From Euwallacea fornicatus (taxonomy: Eukaryota; Arthropoda; Insecta; Coleoptera; Curculionidae), in the NCBI RefSeq assembly GCF_040115645.1, contig NC_089567.1, positions 1,054,001 to 1,118,000 on the forward strand: DNA of 64,000 nucleotides. The letters are read 5' to 3'. Each line of letters opens with the position of its first letter. Position 1 is the first letter of the stretch. The notes beneath the pieces were generated by a model. That model saw nothing but the letters and a program-made list of their open reading frames with translations, was not told where the DNA came from and did no database searches. Positions 23,801 to 32,969 of the stretch are shown here, in pieces. A program made the position numbers and the translations under genes.

Positions 23801-25444
23801 TGAGATAAGGAGTAAATTAAACCCACATGTACATATTCCAAAACTCACGAAATTTTGAATTGTTTTATTTTATTTTTTATTAAGGATATTACTGATTTCG
23901 AAGCGATTTTTCAAGGAACTCGTTGTAGATTTTTTAATTTTTGCTACTCGGTCACTTGTCTAACATTATGGTCTTTCGTTTAGAATTAAATATGTCCGGA
24001 AACATGTGCATTACGTGAAGATTTTGACTAAAAATGTTAATAAAATAATTTTATATTAAAAAAACTTCTTTCAATAGCTATTGAAATTAGGAAGTTTTTA
24101 GAAAAAAATTTTGCGCATTTGAACATGTTTTTAAAGCTGCTCTGAGATTAGGGTAGCTGATCTTCAAAAATTATTTAACGTAAGTTTTTATTCAAAATCT
24201 TCACATATTGTAAATGTTTCTGAATATATTTAACTCCATGCCGAAGTAGACAAGTTATCGTGTATCAAAAGAAGAAAAAGTCCAAAAAGGATTTCTTGAA
24301 GAATCACTCTGAAATCATTAAGACCCTGAATTACAAAAAAAAATTGAAACAACTCAACATCTAGCAAGTTTTGGATATCACATATGGGTTCAATCAACTC
24401 TTTACCTCATACCTTATCACCTTTCCAAAGGAGTACGTCGAATTACCAGTAACCCTGTATAACGCACTCTTGCCTCTTCATTTTATCAGCAACTTATTAA
24501 ATTAACATGTACAATGGCACGTTTTGATAGTTAATGGAAGAAGAGAAACCAGCACAATTTAGATGATACCATATTGCAATAACACTTCAATCACGATTCA
24601 TTATCAAATACTTACTCAATCTTTTTTGCAATTCTCCATAATTTCTATTTAAGTCCACATGCGAGACAATACTCATAATTTGCATCTATTCAGGTTTTAC
24701 CCCCGAAGCTAAAACATGGGAGGTAACCTTCGAGAAGTCAGGTGAATTCAAAGAGGTGAAGCCAGTACCACAATTAACTCTTGGTGGTCATACTTCCGGG
24801 GTCTATGATGTAGCTTTTGACGTAGATTCATCCCATATGTCCACAGTATCTAAAGATGGCACATGGAGGATTTTTAACACCAAAGGTAAAATACCACACA
24901 TTATCTTCCATTATCGTTGATCCCATGAAATAACCGATAAAATCTTCGGCGTTAAGTGAGTCCAAAACTTAAAAGTATTTCTGTTCAATCAGTGAATTAC
25001 AAACAAGGTCAAGATGCTAGACTGGACATATCCGGACGCTATGAATTGGCCTCAAACAGCTCACTAGTTGCCTTATCGCCCAATGCCGAAGTCTTGGTTG
25101 TCGCCAGTGCAAGTGATCTCCAGTTTTTTTCTACCAAGTCTGGAAAGTTGGATTACACTATTGAAAACTTGTCTGCGGGTAAAGTTCCTCGTTAATTTCA
25201 CGATTTTAAGACTTCACGTTATTGTTTCACAGATCATATTAGCTCCCTTTTCTTTGATGCCTCTGGAAAGTTCCTTTTGGCGGCTGCTGATAGAAAAATC
25301 ATGGTGTTCCATAATGTTACTGGATATCGCTGTGGAATCGTTCACGCGAAGGAGAAATTGAAGGAGCACCAGACTTCGGCTACAAGAGAGAGGCTGCAGC
25401 AATTCATCAAGGATTCTGAGGATTTTTTGAAGAATTTTAAGTAA
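5682..25444 (+). CDS. Transducin beta-like protein 2 (TBL2), 5'-incomplete
   Basis: Seven exons (5682-5825, 5887-5991, 21196-21416, 22814-23000, 24694-24885, 24993-25178, 25233-25444) join in frame into 414 residues plus one split codon, ending in TAA. All junctions are GT-AG with compatible phases. The product follows vertebrate TBL2 along its length: a Lys-rich linker, then WD40 blades with landmarks FSPNGKYLVSCADDRT, WSPDCRAFI, SNGKFIMT, ISPCGRFV and VSKDGTWRIFNT, and a C-terminal helix containing RERLQQF. TBL2 is known as an ER-membrane WD40 protein that binds PERK in the stress response. Human TBL2 is about 447 residues, so roughly 35 N-terminal residues carrying the membrane anchor are missing; that exon was not found. 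The 15.2 kb intron 5992-21195 contains a whole second gene. Identification is firm. Confidence 0.95.
5887..5991 (+). CDS. TBL2 coding exon: first WD40 blade
   Basis: Reads HPWLLATLKGHGGRVLDMDF and then SPNGKYLVSCAD, the classic GH-to-SCADD part of a first WD blade. The exon ends G/GTGAGT and is followed by the very long intron. Confidence 0.95.
5992..7353. other. TBL2 long intron, proximal part
   Basis: AT-rich, without a supportable gene. A poly-T run lies near 6215-6236. Confidence 0.6.
7354..8382 (-). pseudogene. Mariner (DD34D-type) transposase relic
   Basis: Reading the minus strand from 8382 gives an N-terminal helix-turn-helix segment (YFHFEGLSPSNIKAGL, then TTVKYWATKFERGHT). Next comes the catalytic core FLRRFTIMDE with the first Asp, VMASVFWDARR, and KKKVLFHHDN with the second Asp. 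The C-terminus is EAIGHRWERRVNLKGDFVKM followed by TAA at 7354-7356. This is the full domain order of an insect mariner transposase of about 345 residues, which pastes elements at TA sites. Several frameshifts and stops split it and the conserved Trp after MDE is lost, so it is dead. It lies antisense inside the long TBL2 intron. I did not locate the short inverted repeats. Confidence 0.9.
8706..10241. mobile_element. Foldback element with about 410 bp inverted arms, carrying a transposase head
   Basis: The left arm (8706 to about 9125) and right arm (about 9830 to 10241) are imperfect reverse complements along their whole length, including shared blocks such as GGGGCCCCAT, GGGCCGGACTATGAATAT and a TCTCCAAGAGACAAAAAA-type segment. 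The left end is TACAGGGTGTCCCAGATCAA and the right end is its diverged complement next to TA. The centre holds the N-terminal part of a transposase on the minus strand, but no catalytic domain fits between 9125 and 9224. It is therefore an internally deleted DNA transposon. Confidence 0.85.
9224..9625 (-). pseudogene. N-terminal helix-turn-helix domain of a Tc1/mariner-like transposase
   Basis: From the ATG at 9625 the minus strand reads MALPFSDPEYADIRLIYGEC and continues QNAHRAGVLYHQ. An in-frame TGA follows at 9524-9526, then FPSRRLPNARTFTSVHIRLR. The continuing frame contains IPKSSIQRVLPEEKYNSYHL. This order (a 'xYGEARQNxxxA' helix, an RRxPxxxTFxxVxxRLRExGS linker, and a second helix ending SSxxRVLxxxxxxxYHxxxVQEL) is typical of the bipartite DNA-binding region of insect Tc1/mariner-like transposases. 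The catalytic half is absent, so it is not functional. Confidence 0.75.
10242..11618. other. Intronic spacer before REXO1
   Basis: No gene or repeat that I can name. The promoter and 5' UTR of the nested REXO1 gene should lie here, but no TATA or initiator stands out. Confidence 0.45.
11751..12144 (+). CDS. REXO1 coding exon 1 (start uncertain)
   Basis: The ATG at 11751 lies 20 bp after a strong acceptor (CTCTTTTTTCTTCTCCAG, ending 11730). A second acceptor ends at 11618, and the frame is open through both, so the exon may begin at 11619 or 11731 and translation may start further upstream. The exon ends CTAG/GCAAGT, a GC donor. Confidence 0.75.
11751..14666 (+). CDS. REXO1/GOR-type RNA 3'-5' exonuclease (DEDDh family)
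   Basis: Four exons (11751-12144, 12201-12428, 13640-13915, 14113-14666) give 483 residues if the ATG at 11751 is the start. The frame is open upstream to an acceptor at 11618, so an earlier exon is possible. The N-terminal part is Ser-rich and basic. A SKEDMARLGYPLRPE segment matches the TEEQLxxxGYPLxHPE motif before the REXO1 catalytic region. Exon 3 is a Cys-rich module (VCSRCGTFFYTT, CGPMQYSCCGGMHGSPGCDV). Exon 4 is the exonuclease: YSLDCEMSYT (first Asp and Glu), LIGHGLENDLKGLKLIH (Asp), VVDTSFTFPH and GHDSFEDARACMEL (catalytic His and Asp). The family trims RNA 3' ends in the nucleus. Human REXO1 is 1221 residues, so this resembles the shorter GOR/insect form. The gene sits wholly inside a TBL2 intron on the same strand. 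Confidence 0.93.
12201..12428 (+). CDS. REXO1 coding exon 2
   Basis: Starts after TTAATCTTCAG. Reads YPLRPEIQIRLKHCQSRMQD and ends in a Ser/Gly/Glu-rich low-complexity stretch before GAAG/GTAAGC. Confidence 0.88.
13640..13915 (+). CDS. REXO1 coding exon 3 (Cys-rich module)
   Basis: Phase-matched to exon 2 (G + CT gives Ala). Contains VCSRCGTFFY and a second cluster CGPMQYSCCGGMHGSPGC, the zinc-ribbon-like region that precedes the exonuclease fold in REXO1. Donor is GTTG/GTAAGT. Confidence 0.93.
14113..14666 (+). CDS. REXO1 coding exon 4 (exonuclease domain)
   Basis: Encodes the whole DEDDh domain with all expected acidic and histidine positions intact (LDCEM, GHGLENDL, VVDTS, GHDSFEDA). Ends in TAG. 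Confidence 0.95.
14667..19488. other. TBL2 long intron, distal part
   Basis: Mostly AT-rich sequence with no recognised gene. It includes a possible REXO1 poly(A) signal (AATAAA at 16327), a poly-A run near 18482-18503, and one small minus-strand ORF listed separately at 16968-17159. Confidence 0.5.
16968..17159 (-). CDS. Unrecognised 63-residue ORF
   Basis: ATG to TAG, with composition richer in GC than its surroundings and a balanced, acidic-then-basic amino-acid content (GYVDDDASLIRIFLEDFI, then RLSGKRKFK). The C-terminal pattern loosely recalls BESS-type motifs, but I would not name it. It lies inside the TBL2 intron, antisense. It could be a small gene, one exon, a transposon remnant or chance. 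Confidence 0.25.
   Translation of the reverse strand: MDVSSANLITTIEEVTGRNVSQPCEDRNYTPTGYVDDDASLIRIFLEDFIMRLSGKRKFKNLP
19489..20615. mobile_element. Hairpin-type foldback element with a second element at its apex
   Basis: The left end is TACAGGGCGTCTGTTTAA and the right end is ATGGACACCCTGCATA. Each arm is about 360-370 bp. Reverse-complement pairs can be followed from both ends (for example AATTTTACAAxTAGTGACAA near the tips and CTCATTTA near the centre) right up to the inserted element at 19849-20242. Arm identity is moderate, so this host element is older than its insert. No transposase is encoded. Confidence 0.8.
19849..20242. mobile_element. Small foldback element nested in the apex of the 19489-20615 element
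   Basis: The ends are TACAGGGTGTTCACAACAAC and its diverged complement ending CGCCCTGTA. Arms of about 160 bp pair through the shared blocks TTGATTTT, TATTTGG/CCGAATA and GACGxAAG. The insertion splits the host element almost exactly at its symmetry centre. Confidence 0.78.
21196..21416 (+). CDS. TBL2 coding exon: second WD40 blade
   Basis: Joins 5991 to rebuild the Asp of CADDRT and continues FIWEAKD. It then carries HVKWSPDCRAF, which matches the WSPDCRAFI-type signature of TBL2, and ends FPK at a phase-0 AAG/GTAGGA donor. Confidence 0.95.
22814..23000 (+). CDS. TBL2 coding exon: third WD40 blade
   Basis: Phase-0 acceptor (TTTTAAG). Encodes AHETDVIGMDIASNGKFIMT, then LVIWDLKGD and ISPCGRFVVAS. 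The donor is TCAG/GTAATT. Confidence 0.95.
23748..24462. mobile_element. Foldback element in a TBL2 intron
   Basis: The left arm (23748 to about 24055) and right arm (about 24180-24462) are imperfect reverse complements. Shared blocks are TTACTGGTAAT, CCTTTGG, GAGxTAA, AACCCA and TGTGAAGATTTTGA. The right end is ACCCTGTATAA, the same type of terminus as the other foldback elements; the left end is degenerate. No coding content. Confidence 0.75.
24694..24885 (+). CDS. TBL2 coding exon: fourth blade
   Basis: Starts GFTPEAKTWEV and ends with STVSKDGTWRIFNTK, matching the SVSKDGTWKLW motif of TBL2. Donor is AAAG/GTAAAA. Confidence 0.95.
24993..25178 (+). CDS. TBL2 coding exon: fifth blade
   Basis: Contains the VALSPNAEVLVVAS blade core and FFSTKSGKLDY. 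It is separated from the previous exon by an intron of only 107 bp. Confidence 0.94.
25233..25444 (+). CDS. TBL2 last coding exon
   Basis: Encodes the final blade (FFDASGKFLLAAADRKIMVF) and a charged C-terminal helix with the conserved TRERLQQF segment, ending in TAA. The preceding intron is 54 bp. Confidence 0.95.
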
Positions 25445-25501
25445 TTGCGAGTTTATGTGTGGAGTCATTCCGTTTGTTCTTTGCATTTATTTGGTATGGA
25501 A

Positions 25502-25507
25502 AATAAA
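25502..25507 (+). terminator. Poly(A) signal of TBL2
   Basis: AATAAA 58 bp after the TAA of TBL2, in a short AT-rich 3' UTR. Confidence 0.75.
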
Positions 25508-25954
25508 AACTTTTGCATTTTAATCTAGGAATTTTCCCAATGTGGACGTGAAAATATTTGCTGATTGCCCTGTATCAATCCATGAGAAAAGGGCTATTTA
25601 TCCCTTTTAAAATTAGTTCTCATACAGCTCTGCCGTTAATAAGAGTCTTTTATGCAGAAATGAGTACAGTATGCTTTAACTACCTCAACACGGCTAATCC
25701 TTCAATAAGAAGACGATTCTAACACATTGACTGTGCCTTACTTTCAATAAATAGGAAAGATGGCGGACAATAACCAAAGCTTACCGAATCATTTGCGGAT
25801 TTGACGGAGTCGGGAGGATCGATGAGTAGGTAGGAGGACGAGAGGAAGAGGCTCATTTGAACTACGTCAGTCACAGGTTACCATTCGTAGCGAATTGGAC
25901 TGAACCGTAACAGAAACCTTAAGCCTTTTCTATTGAAAATCTCTACGAATTATA

Positions 25955-27776
25955 TAGCACTTGTAACAATAGTTGCAACAACTTTATTACTTTTATAAAC
26001 CCGATATTAAAAAATTGCTTAAACACGTATAATTTTATTAAAAAAAAAGGCATTTAATACATAATTTTCGATGTTAAAATTTTTCTCTCCTATAAAGTTT
26101 TTATTTTTGGAATGGAAAAGTACGCGTTTTAGTATATCAAATGAAAGGTGATTCAATAAAGGATTCAAAGGCAACTCAGAACTACAATTGAATTTATAAT
26201 TTATTTAAAAAATAGAACTACATAAGTCCATATCCTAAAAAGATTAAGAGTTTTAAAGTTTGCTTCTTAGATAGACAATTCCTTTTCATTTAGTTTTAAA
26301 GGAGAGTAAAAAAACGACAATAAGACATAAAAATTCCAAATGGTCTTCAATGTAAACAATTTTTTACATACAAAATATCTTGATTTTTATAGAATTCATT
26401 AGTAGTTGAATTCAAGGTGTTAGGCATCTACCACAGTTGGAATATAAAGAAAAAAATTATGGTTTATCTCGGAAGCAAAAAATTAAATTTTTTTGGGAGA
26501 TGAAGGTCGCAAAAGAACTTACGAAGAAGTGTGTCTCATATTTAATGAGAAATATCCAGACTGACTTATTGATAGAAGTGTAGTTTGTCGGAATTACAAG
26601 AAAGTTTCAATAAACTGGAACTAGTGAAAGCTGTCCCAAAATGTGAAAGACCTCGAACAGCAACTGGTAACGATAGGGCACTAGTTACTCTTTTATCTAT
26701 CAATGAAAACTTCTTACAGTCTACCAGCAAACTTACCGATCAATTTGACGTATCTGCAAAATCAGCAAGCAATCATTTAAAACCAGAAAAATTTCATTCA
26801 TACAAAATTTCTTTCACCCAAGAATTTACACCTACAGATTTTGATCATGGGATGGAATTTTGTGAATTTATGCAAAATAAGCATTCAGGATAATGGATTT
26901 TTTTGTAAAATATTATTTTTGAATAAAACATCGTTTTGTTTAAATGAATCTATTCATCGACATAGTTGTCGCTTTCAGTTTACAGACAATCCTCATTGGA
27001 CTCAGACTCTGGGTACACAACATCCGTAAAAACTCGATGCACGGAAGGGTATAATTGACCACTGGTCCATTTTTCACAACTTCTACGAAACGGTTCCATC
27101 AATGGCCGCAATCTTCTCTGGAACAATTGGAGAACAAGCGGCGAATAATGTTTGGCTCCAATAAGATGATACACCACCGCATTACGCTATGGTTGGGACA
27201 AAGTATCTTGAGGAAACCGATTGACAAAATGTTCCCTTGGAGATGGGTCGGTAGAAAAGACAGAATAGAAAGGCCGCCACGACCTCCAGCTGTAACACCC
27301 ATCGACTTTTTTTTGTGGGGTCAAAGATTCCGTTTACAAAAATAGAACACGAAATTTAGGTGATTTACGTCTTAGAATTTAAATAGAATTAGAATTAATA
27401 ATAGAAACAACACTGGGTAATCGCATAAAAGATTTCAACGAACTGAGACATTACCAAATTATTGCTGGGACCTAATATGAGCAGTGATCGCAGAAATTTC
27501 AATTTTGCTCGATATAATAGTGAATGATTTAATTTTTTAGGAAACTGCAGATCCTATTTTAATTCTGAGAATACCATTGTATCCCTTATTGAATTATCTT
27601 TCATTTGATATACTACGACGAGTACTTTTCTTTTGGAAAATAAAAAGTTGGTAACTGTACAGGAGTGATAAGTCTTTTTTTAAATAAAATTATACGTGTT
27701 TAAACATCTTTAAAAAATATGGGATTTATGGAAGCGATAAAGGTGTTGCAATACTTTTCACAAGAGCTGTGTATAT
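25955..27776 (+). mobile_element. Tc1/mariner-like element with about 220 bp inverted repeats
   Basis: The left repeat (about 25955-26175) and right repeat (about 27560-27776) pair over their length. Shared blocks are CTTGT-AA, TTTAAACACGTATAATTTTA, AACTTTTTATTTT and AGTATATCAAATGAAAG. A decayed transposase lies between them on the + strand. The outer ends abut TA-rich sequence. The element at 58064-59983 belongs to the same family with the same terminal sequence, but its transposase is on the other strand. Confidence 0.85.
26459..27475 (+). pseudogene. Decayed transposase of the DD41D-like element
   Basis: The DNA matches the better preserved copy at 58400-59468 through the N-terminal part (RSQKNLR against DRKRTYEE, then KAVPKCERPRTATGND). 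Fragments of the catalytic half follow in other frames: a degenerate FxLNKTSFCLNESIH replacing the FSDETTF type, TDNPHW, and VTPIDFFLWG. Frameshifts and stops are frequent and the first catalytic Asp appears changed to Asn, so it is inactive. Confidence 0.82.
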
Positions 27777-29444
27777 AGGTTAATTTGCCGAAAAAACTGA
27801 GGAACAATTTCATTTTTCAGGAATATTCAGTAATTTGCCGATAGCCGTTTCCTGGCGCGTCATGGGTCATTTTTCCCAAAAATATCCGAATTTGTTATTC
27901 AGTTTAGAACCTTTTCACTTCTTACATGGTTCTCCTATCAGTTACCATTTTTCAGTTATTCTCTAATAGGTATTTACTAATATCTAGGTGTGCACATGAT
28001 TATTCCATAAAAAGTAATATGTATTACTGTGTCCATCAGGAAGATCTGATCAACGGTGCTCCACAAAAAAATTTGAATAAGGAAAATTGGGCATGAGCCT
28101 GGAAAAAATATCACCCGAAATTCTGGTACCTAGAAAAGACATTGTTTATAATAATTTGACACTCTGTATCTCGGAAACAAATAGTTTGCGGATCTCTGTT
28201 TATGGGCACTTTATGCCCTCTTTGCTGCTAAAATGATATCCTTTTATATTCTTAAAGTGCATTTATAATATAAAAAAATAAATTTTTTAAGGTTGTTTAT
28301 CATTGGTTTCTGCAGACTGAAAAGTTTGCCACGCTACTGGCCGTGTCCTAATTTGCTGCTGCCCCCGATACGAGGTCGACCTAGATAATAATAATTCGAG
28401 AGCTAAATTAAAGCAAAGAGGAAAAGAACTAGTATATTAATTACTTAGCCGCATGTGGGGCCTAACAAAACCAACAATATCGATATGTTAAACCGCTACT
28501 AAATCGTATGCGCAGCAAACACCACAATGTTTTATCAGCTTATACAAACCTCTCCAAACCCTCCCGAGTACCCAAAGAAACTCTTTTATTTAATTTGATA
28601 GTAAAAAGCCTTTTATGATACTGTTTTACTGCCTACATAAATTGACTCATAGTTCAAATGTAATATAACAAATGAATTTATAATCCTAGTAGGATAAATC
28701 ACGTTTGTTTAGTGCGGAACTGATACTGACTGAATATTTAATTCCAAACATAAATATGGTTTAACAGGGAATTAAGCCAAATTATTAACAAGCTAATAGG
28801 AAATCCAACATAAAACGTTGTATGTAATACCTACGTAATGAGGTTTTATTCGATTCATCCACTTACGGCCGAGTGAGCCCATAAACTGATTTGTCCCGGA
28901 GCACTCTGCATCACATACATATCACATAAATCACCATTATGCATTGAAAATGAATTAAACTCTTTAGTTTTTGATCGTACACACCCTGTACGATTTCGAT
29001 TAAATATTTGGAGCATAATTAAATATTTCGGTCGAAGTATGATAATCTTAAGTCGCAATTAGACACTCTGAGACTTTCTGGAAAGATTAAAAGCAGGAAT
29101 TAGAGTGAATAATAAATAATTGGAAAAATTTATGATTGGTGACGTCCACAAAATACCTGAAACATCATGCAAAATAAATCACCACATTATCGTTGTTATC
29201 AATTTATAAATTAAGGGCTAAATCATTATTTTATATAAATTAAAAGGTTATCAATGTATAAATAGCATTTTAGTGTACATTAAATATAGTGTAAATAATA
29301 AACATTTTTCATAACATTTCACCGACTCAATATGAGCCAAACTGTTAATCGATCCACATACAAATACTGAGTTGGTTAAACTTGCAACGTAAGACACATT
29401 TGGCCATCGAATTCTTGCAATTTGTTCTCAAGGTGGTCTTCGAG
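27777..29444. other. Intergenic, 3' side of the small membrane protein gene
   Basis: No gene seen. AATAAA on the minus strand (TTTATT at 28845-28850) could end the transcript of the minus-strand gene that stops at 29445. An isolated CACCCTGTACG motif near 28982 resembles a foldback terminus, but no partner was found. Confidence 0.4.
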
Positions 29445-29556
29445 CTAAGATTTCTTAATCTCAATCTTCCCGGTCACAAGAAGGGCGATTACCACTATCA
29501 CTGCTATGATTGCTAGGATGATCGCCAGGCACACCACTCGCATAACACATGATAAC
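29445..29556 (-). CDS. Small membrane protein, coding exon 2
   Basis: 112 nt after TTTCAG, encoding LSCVMRVVC, the membrane helix and the basic tail, ending TAG at 29445-29447. Confidence 0.62.
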
Positions 29557-32497
29557 CTGAAATAAATTTTAATTAAGAACGACGTAACATGCCTGCTTCA
29601 CAAGAATTATATTCAACCGTGACAGCGCTGTGACTAAAACGTCTCTGGACAACACTCCAAGGACATTCCAGAAGTAAAAATTGGATCAAACGCTAGTGAT
29701 CCAGAACGCCATGTTGGAATAATCAGAATATAAAAAATAAGGAAGAATTAAGTGATTTAATTCATATGGTCTGGAATATCTTCAAAACTGTTAGTCCGGG
29801 CGTTCATCAAACATGAATGAGATATCCATTTAGATTTAATTGATTTGCGGTATATGTCCCCGAACAGAGTGTCAACTAGAAGAAAAAGAATTGAGAAGAG
29901 AGGAAGAAAGGAAATTTTCCATGAAATTAACGGTCAGTCATATATCGGGAATTCTAGATAAATGGGACAAACAAATATCTTGAAATCGAGATCTACAAAA
30001 AAATTTTCAAAAAAAATCTTTTTCATTTTTGGTGACTCAACTTTGTTTTTTTCCATGGACACCCAATTTTTTTTTTGGAGATTCGAATTCTTTATTGACA
30101 ATTTTTTGTAAAGGTAAAAATGTCTTTAGTTCAAACATTTTTTGCTGAAAGTGATAAAATAAAATTAAAAAAAAACGATAAAAAAAATAAATTTCATGAA
30201 AATACATTGTTTTTTTACAAATATATTATTTTCAGACGAATCAAGTTTCACAAAACACGGTCAAGTGGATCGCGACAACATGTGTTATTGGTCGATTGAA
30301 AATTCGCATTGGTTGCGTGAATTAGATAGAAGGCCCATGAACTTTGTACATTTGATGTGGTATTTTACGGGGACACTCGATTGAGCCACACTTCATTGAT
30401 GGAAATCTCGATGCAGAAAAGTATCGGAATTTTGTGCTAGATTTGCCACACCTCGAAGAAGTTAATTTAAAAGGAAAGTTGATAATGCGGTTTCAACATG
30501 ATGGCTGCACTGCTTATCATGTCAGAAATGTCTGAGAAGTTTTAAATGAACATACTGTACAAAGATGGAATGGGCATGGAAGTGCAGTAAATTGGCCAGT
30601 CCGATTAGCAGATTTGAATTCATCGGATTTTTTTTGTGGGGTCATTTGAAACACATCGTTTATAAACGAGTGTCAACTGCTGCCGACGATATGGAAATTC
30701 GGATCAGAAACGCTCGTCAAAACATTACACCTGAAAAGCTAGCAAATACCACATAGCATCTCAAAATAAGATTTTCAGGTATCTTGAACAGCAGGCATAC
30801 CATTTCGAACATTTCTTCGACTGATTTTTTTTTATAATGAAGTAAAATTTATTTATATAACAAATTAAATTGCTCTACCACCTTAATAAAGTTAATAAAG
30901 TGTTTATTTTGGATCTAGTTTTATTATGAATTTTATCACTTCCAACGAAAAATGTTTCAAGTGAAAACGTTATTACCGATAATAACAAAAAAAATTGGGT
31001 GTTCCACGTAAAAAACGAAATTGACCCTAAATGGCAGGTGAAAATGACCTTGAAGAAAATTAACAGCATAAAAAAATTGACTCTCTGAAAATAAAAAAAA
31101 GACTTTATTCAAACATTTTTTTAGACCTTGTCAATTTGAAGATATTTGCTCGTCCCGTTTACATAGAATCACTCGGTATACTGTAAAAAAACTTGGGACA
31201 GTAATGAAATGTGGTCCTATGCTTAGATTTTAAATGGCAACACCAAAAGGTTTATAAAATCTAATCATATAGGTTCTAAGCATGTTATACATTTCAATGT
31301 AATATTTTAAAAATTGGAAAAGTCATGAAATTAAAATATCAGAAACTTTTACATCCTGTATGTCGATAAAAATACATTTTAGGAATACAATTGGTGCTAC
31401 ACATGCAAGGTAATACATGGAGATCTTCTGTCCTAAAAGATACAGGGTCAGGCAAAAATGCACAGGTTAATGCTCATTAATTTAGAATATACTTAAATGT
31501 TTAAAAAAAATTCGAATGAATGCTTTTTAAAAATTAAATGTATCGAATAAATAAATACAGATTATCCTTATTTCTGCAAAATTCTTTATCTTTTTTTTAC
31601 GAAACGACAATTTTCCTAATCATAATACTTAAATAGATTTAGTACTTCTCATTTGTAATGTCTGATTAATTCGATTTTCGAGATCACCCCACCTTTAAAG
31701 ATAAAGCTAAGTTTACAGTTTCCTGACTAATTACACGTTCACAAAAATATGTCCAACAAACAGGTTGAACCTGTGTGTAATGACTCGGTAAACATCCTAT
31801 TAATGACTACAGCGTACAGCTAATGAATATTACTTTACTGAAGTGAATGATTCTTATTTCATACAGTCCAGGCAAATGTATCAGTCGCGAACTAAATTGT
31901 GCCGATCTGCGGCTGGTAAATTCAACATTACAGTACCTGGTCCTGTAACTTTTCACTAGAGAACCTTACCCCACTCTAAAAAAGTTCCAGGCTCGGTTCC
32001 TAACGTTGCCTCGTTAGTAAAAAAACTCGTACTGTAACAACAAACCGCCTACAGGATTTATTAACGTAAATGGACTTGTTATTGTAAATGACTATGTGCG
32101 TAGCTGGTAACTGATTCTCGGAAATCTCTTAGCATTTCCATGACAACCAGGTGTCGTTGTGTTTCCGTGACAACGACGTGGTTTTCAAATATAAAAGAAG
32201 CAAACATAATCTCCAGGGATTGGTAGAAGTACCGGACTTCTAGGGTCTTATAGTTAGTGAGTCACCGCTGCCTCTTTAGGGGTTTTTAAATAAAATATTA
32301 ACAATCAGCTAATCTAAACTAATTAGTTCTGGTTAGTTCAGGTTAGTTACTAACTAACCCTAACAACATAAGAAGGTCTTTCCTCGTTAGCGATTGCTTA
32401 AAAAAAAAGGAGGACACCAAAAAGCAGTTGGTAGATAATTATGCTCTTAGCAAAAAGGACTAGATACTTACGCATCACAAAGCCAACAACAACCCAT
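29445..32497 (-). CDS. Putative 45-residue Cys-rich single-pass membrane protein (two exons)
   Basis: Minus-strand exons 32472-32497 and 29445-29556 join through a perfect GTAAGT donor and a TTTCAG acceptor in matching phase to give 45 residues. The N-terminus is MGCCWLCDALSCVMRVVC, with five Cys in 18 residues and a Gly at position 2. It is followed by a hydrophobic helix of about 24 residues rich in Ile, Val, Leu and Ala, then a short basic tail ending KIEIKKS. The ATG is the first in its frame: a stop (TAG) lies three codons upstream and closes an 8-codon upstream ORF. I do not recognise the family with confidence. The layout of a Cys cluster then one membrane helix resembles insect midgut expression 1-type small proteins, which is a guess. 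The 2.9 kb intron holds a transposon relic. It could be spurious, but splice, phase and hydrophobic pattern agree. Confidence 0.6.
29935..31183 (+). mobile_element. Tc1/mariner-like element with about 250 bp inverted repeats
   Basis: The ends CAGTCATATATCGGGAATTC (left) and CAGTATACCGAGTGATTCTA (reverse complement of the right end) align and continue as pairing arms: GGGAC-AAC/GC-AAATATCTT, ACACCCAATTTTTTTT and AAGTGATAAAAT. Between them is a catalytic-domain relic on the + strand; the N-terminal domain is missing. The element sits inside the intron of the minus-strand small membrane protein gene, antisense to it. Confidence 0.82.
30196..30830 (+). pseudogene. Transposase catalytic domain relic, DD41D spacing
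   Basis: Reads ILFSDESSFTKHGQVDRDN, with the first catalytic Asp in SDESSF, then WSIENSHWLRE. Later, in another frame, comes HDGCTAYHVRNV (second Asp) and DLNSSDFFLWGHLKHIVY (third Asp), followed by a C-terminal helix region. Counting codons between the second and third Asp gives 41, with one stop in between. Frame changes and stops make it non-functional. Confidence 0.85.
32472..32497 (-). CDS. Small membrane protein, coding exon 1
   Basis: 26 nt encoding MGCCWLCD plus two bases of the next codon, followed directly by GTAAGT. Confidence 0.58.
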
Positions 32498-32675
32498 CTT
32501 CTCCTAAAGAACTTCTGCACTTCTGTTCATCAAATCCTAAGGTTTTCGGTACTACACTTGTTACCATCAACTTTAAACAGGTGATGTTTATGCAGCCTTG
32601 AAAAATTTATTGACTACTAAGGTTGTTGGAAAATCACAGTCTATTAGTAAGTGAAAACTACGCGCGATGTGGTCT

Positions 32676-32860
32676 GCTATCTGCGATAGGTATACTGCAA
32701 AAGTGAATACAACATCTGATTAAATAGAAAGAGAACATTTTTTTATGATTGGATTATATTGAAATTTACCGAATGGTTTATTGCGTAATTACGGTGTTAG
32801 TATTCTCTTGTGATAAGTCTGAATTATTTCGCCTATTATCGAATTGACATATTGATAAAT
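32676..32860 (-). promoter_or_regulatory. Cluster of GATA motifs upstream of the small membrane protein gene
   Basis: Within 185 bp there are three WGATAR matches (CTATCT near 32677-32682, TGATAA at 32811, TGATAA near 32853) and two near-matches (CGATAGG near 32684, TTATCG near 32836). They lie about 180-360 bp upstream of the ATG at 32497. GATA factors drive many insect gut genes. The link to this gene is inference, and AT-rich DNA gives some GATA motifs by chance. Confidence 0.3.
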
Positions 32861-32969
32861 ATTACTCATCAGTTTGACATCGTACATTTATTGCTATAAG
32901 AAGTTCTGACAACGTGCCCGATAAACCACTGATATACCGTTTTTTGTCACTGCTGGTAGGACACGCGCG

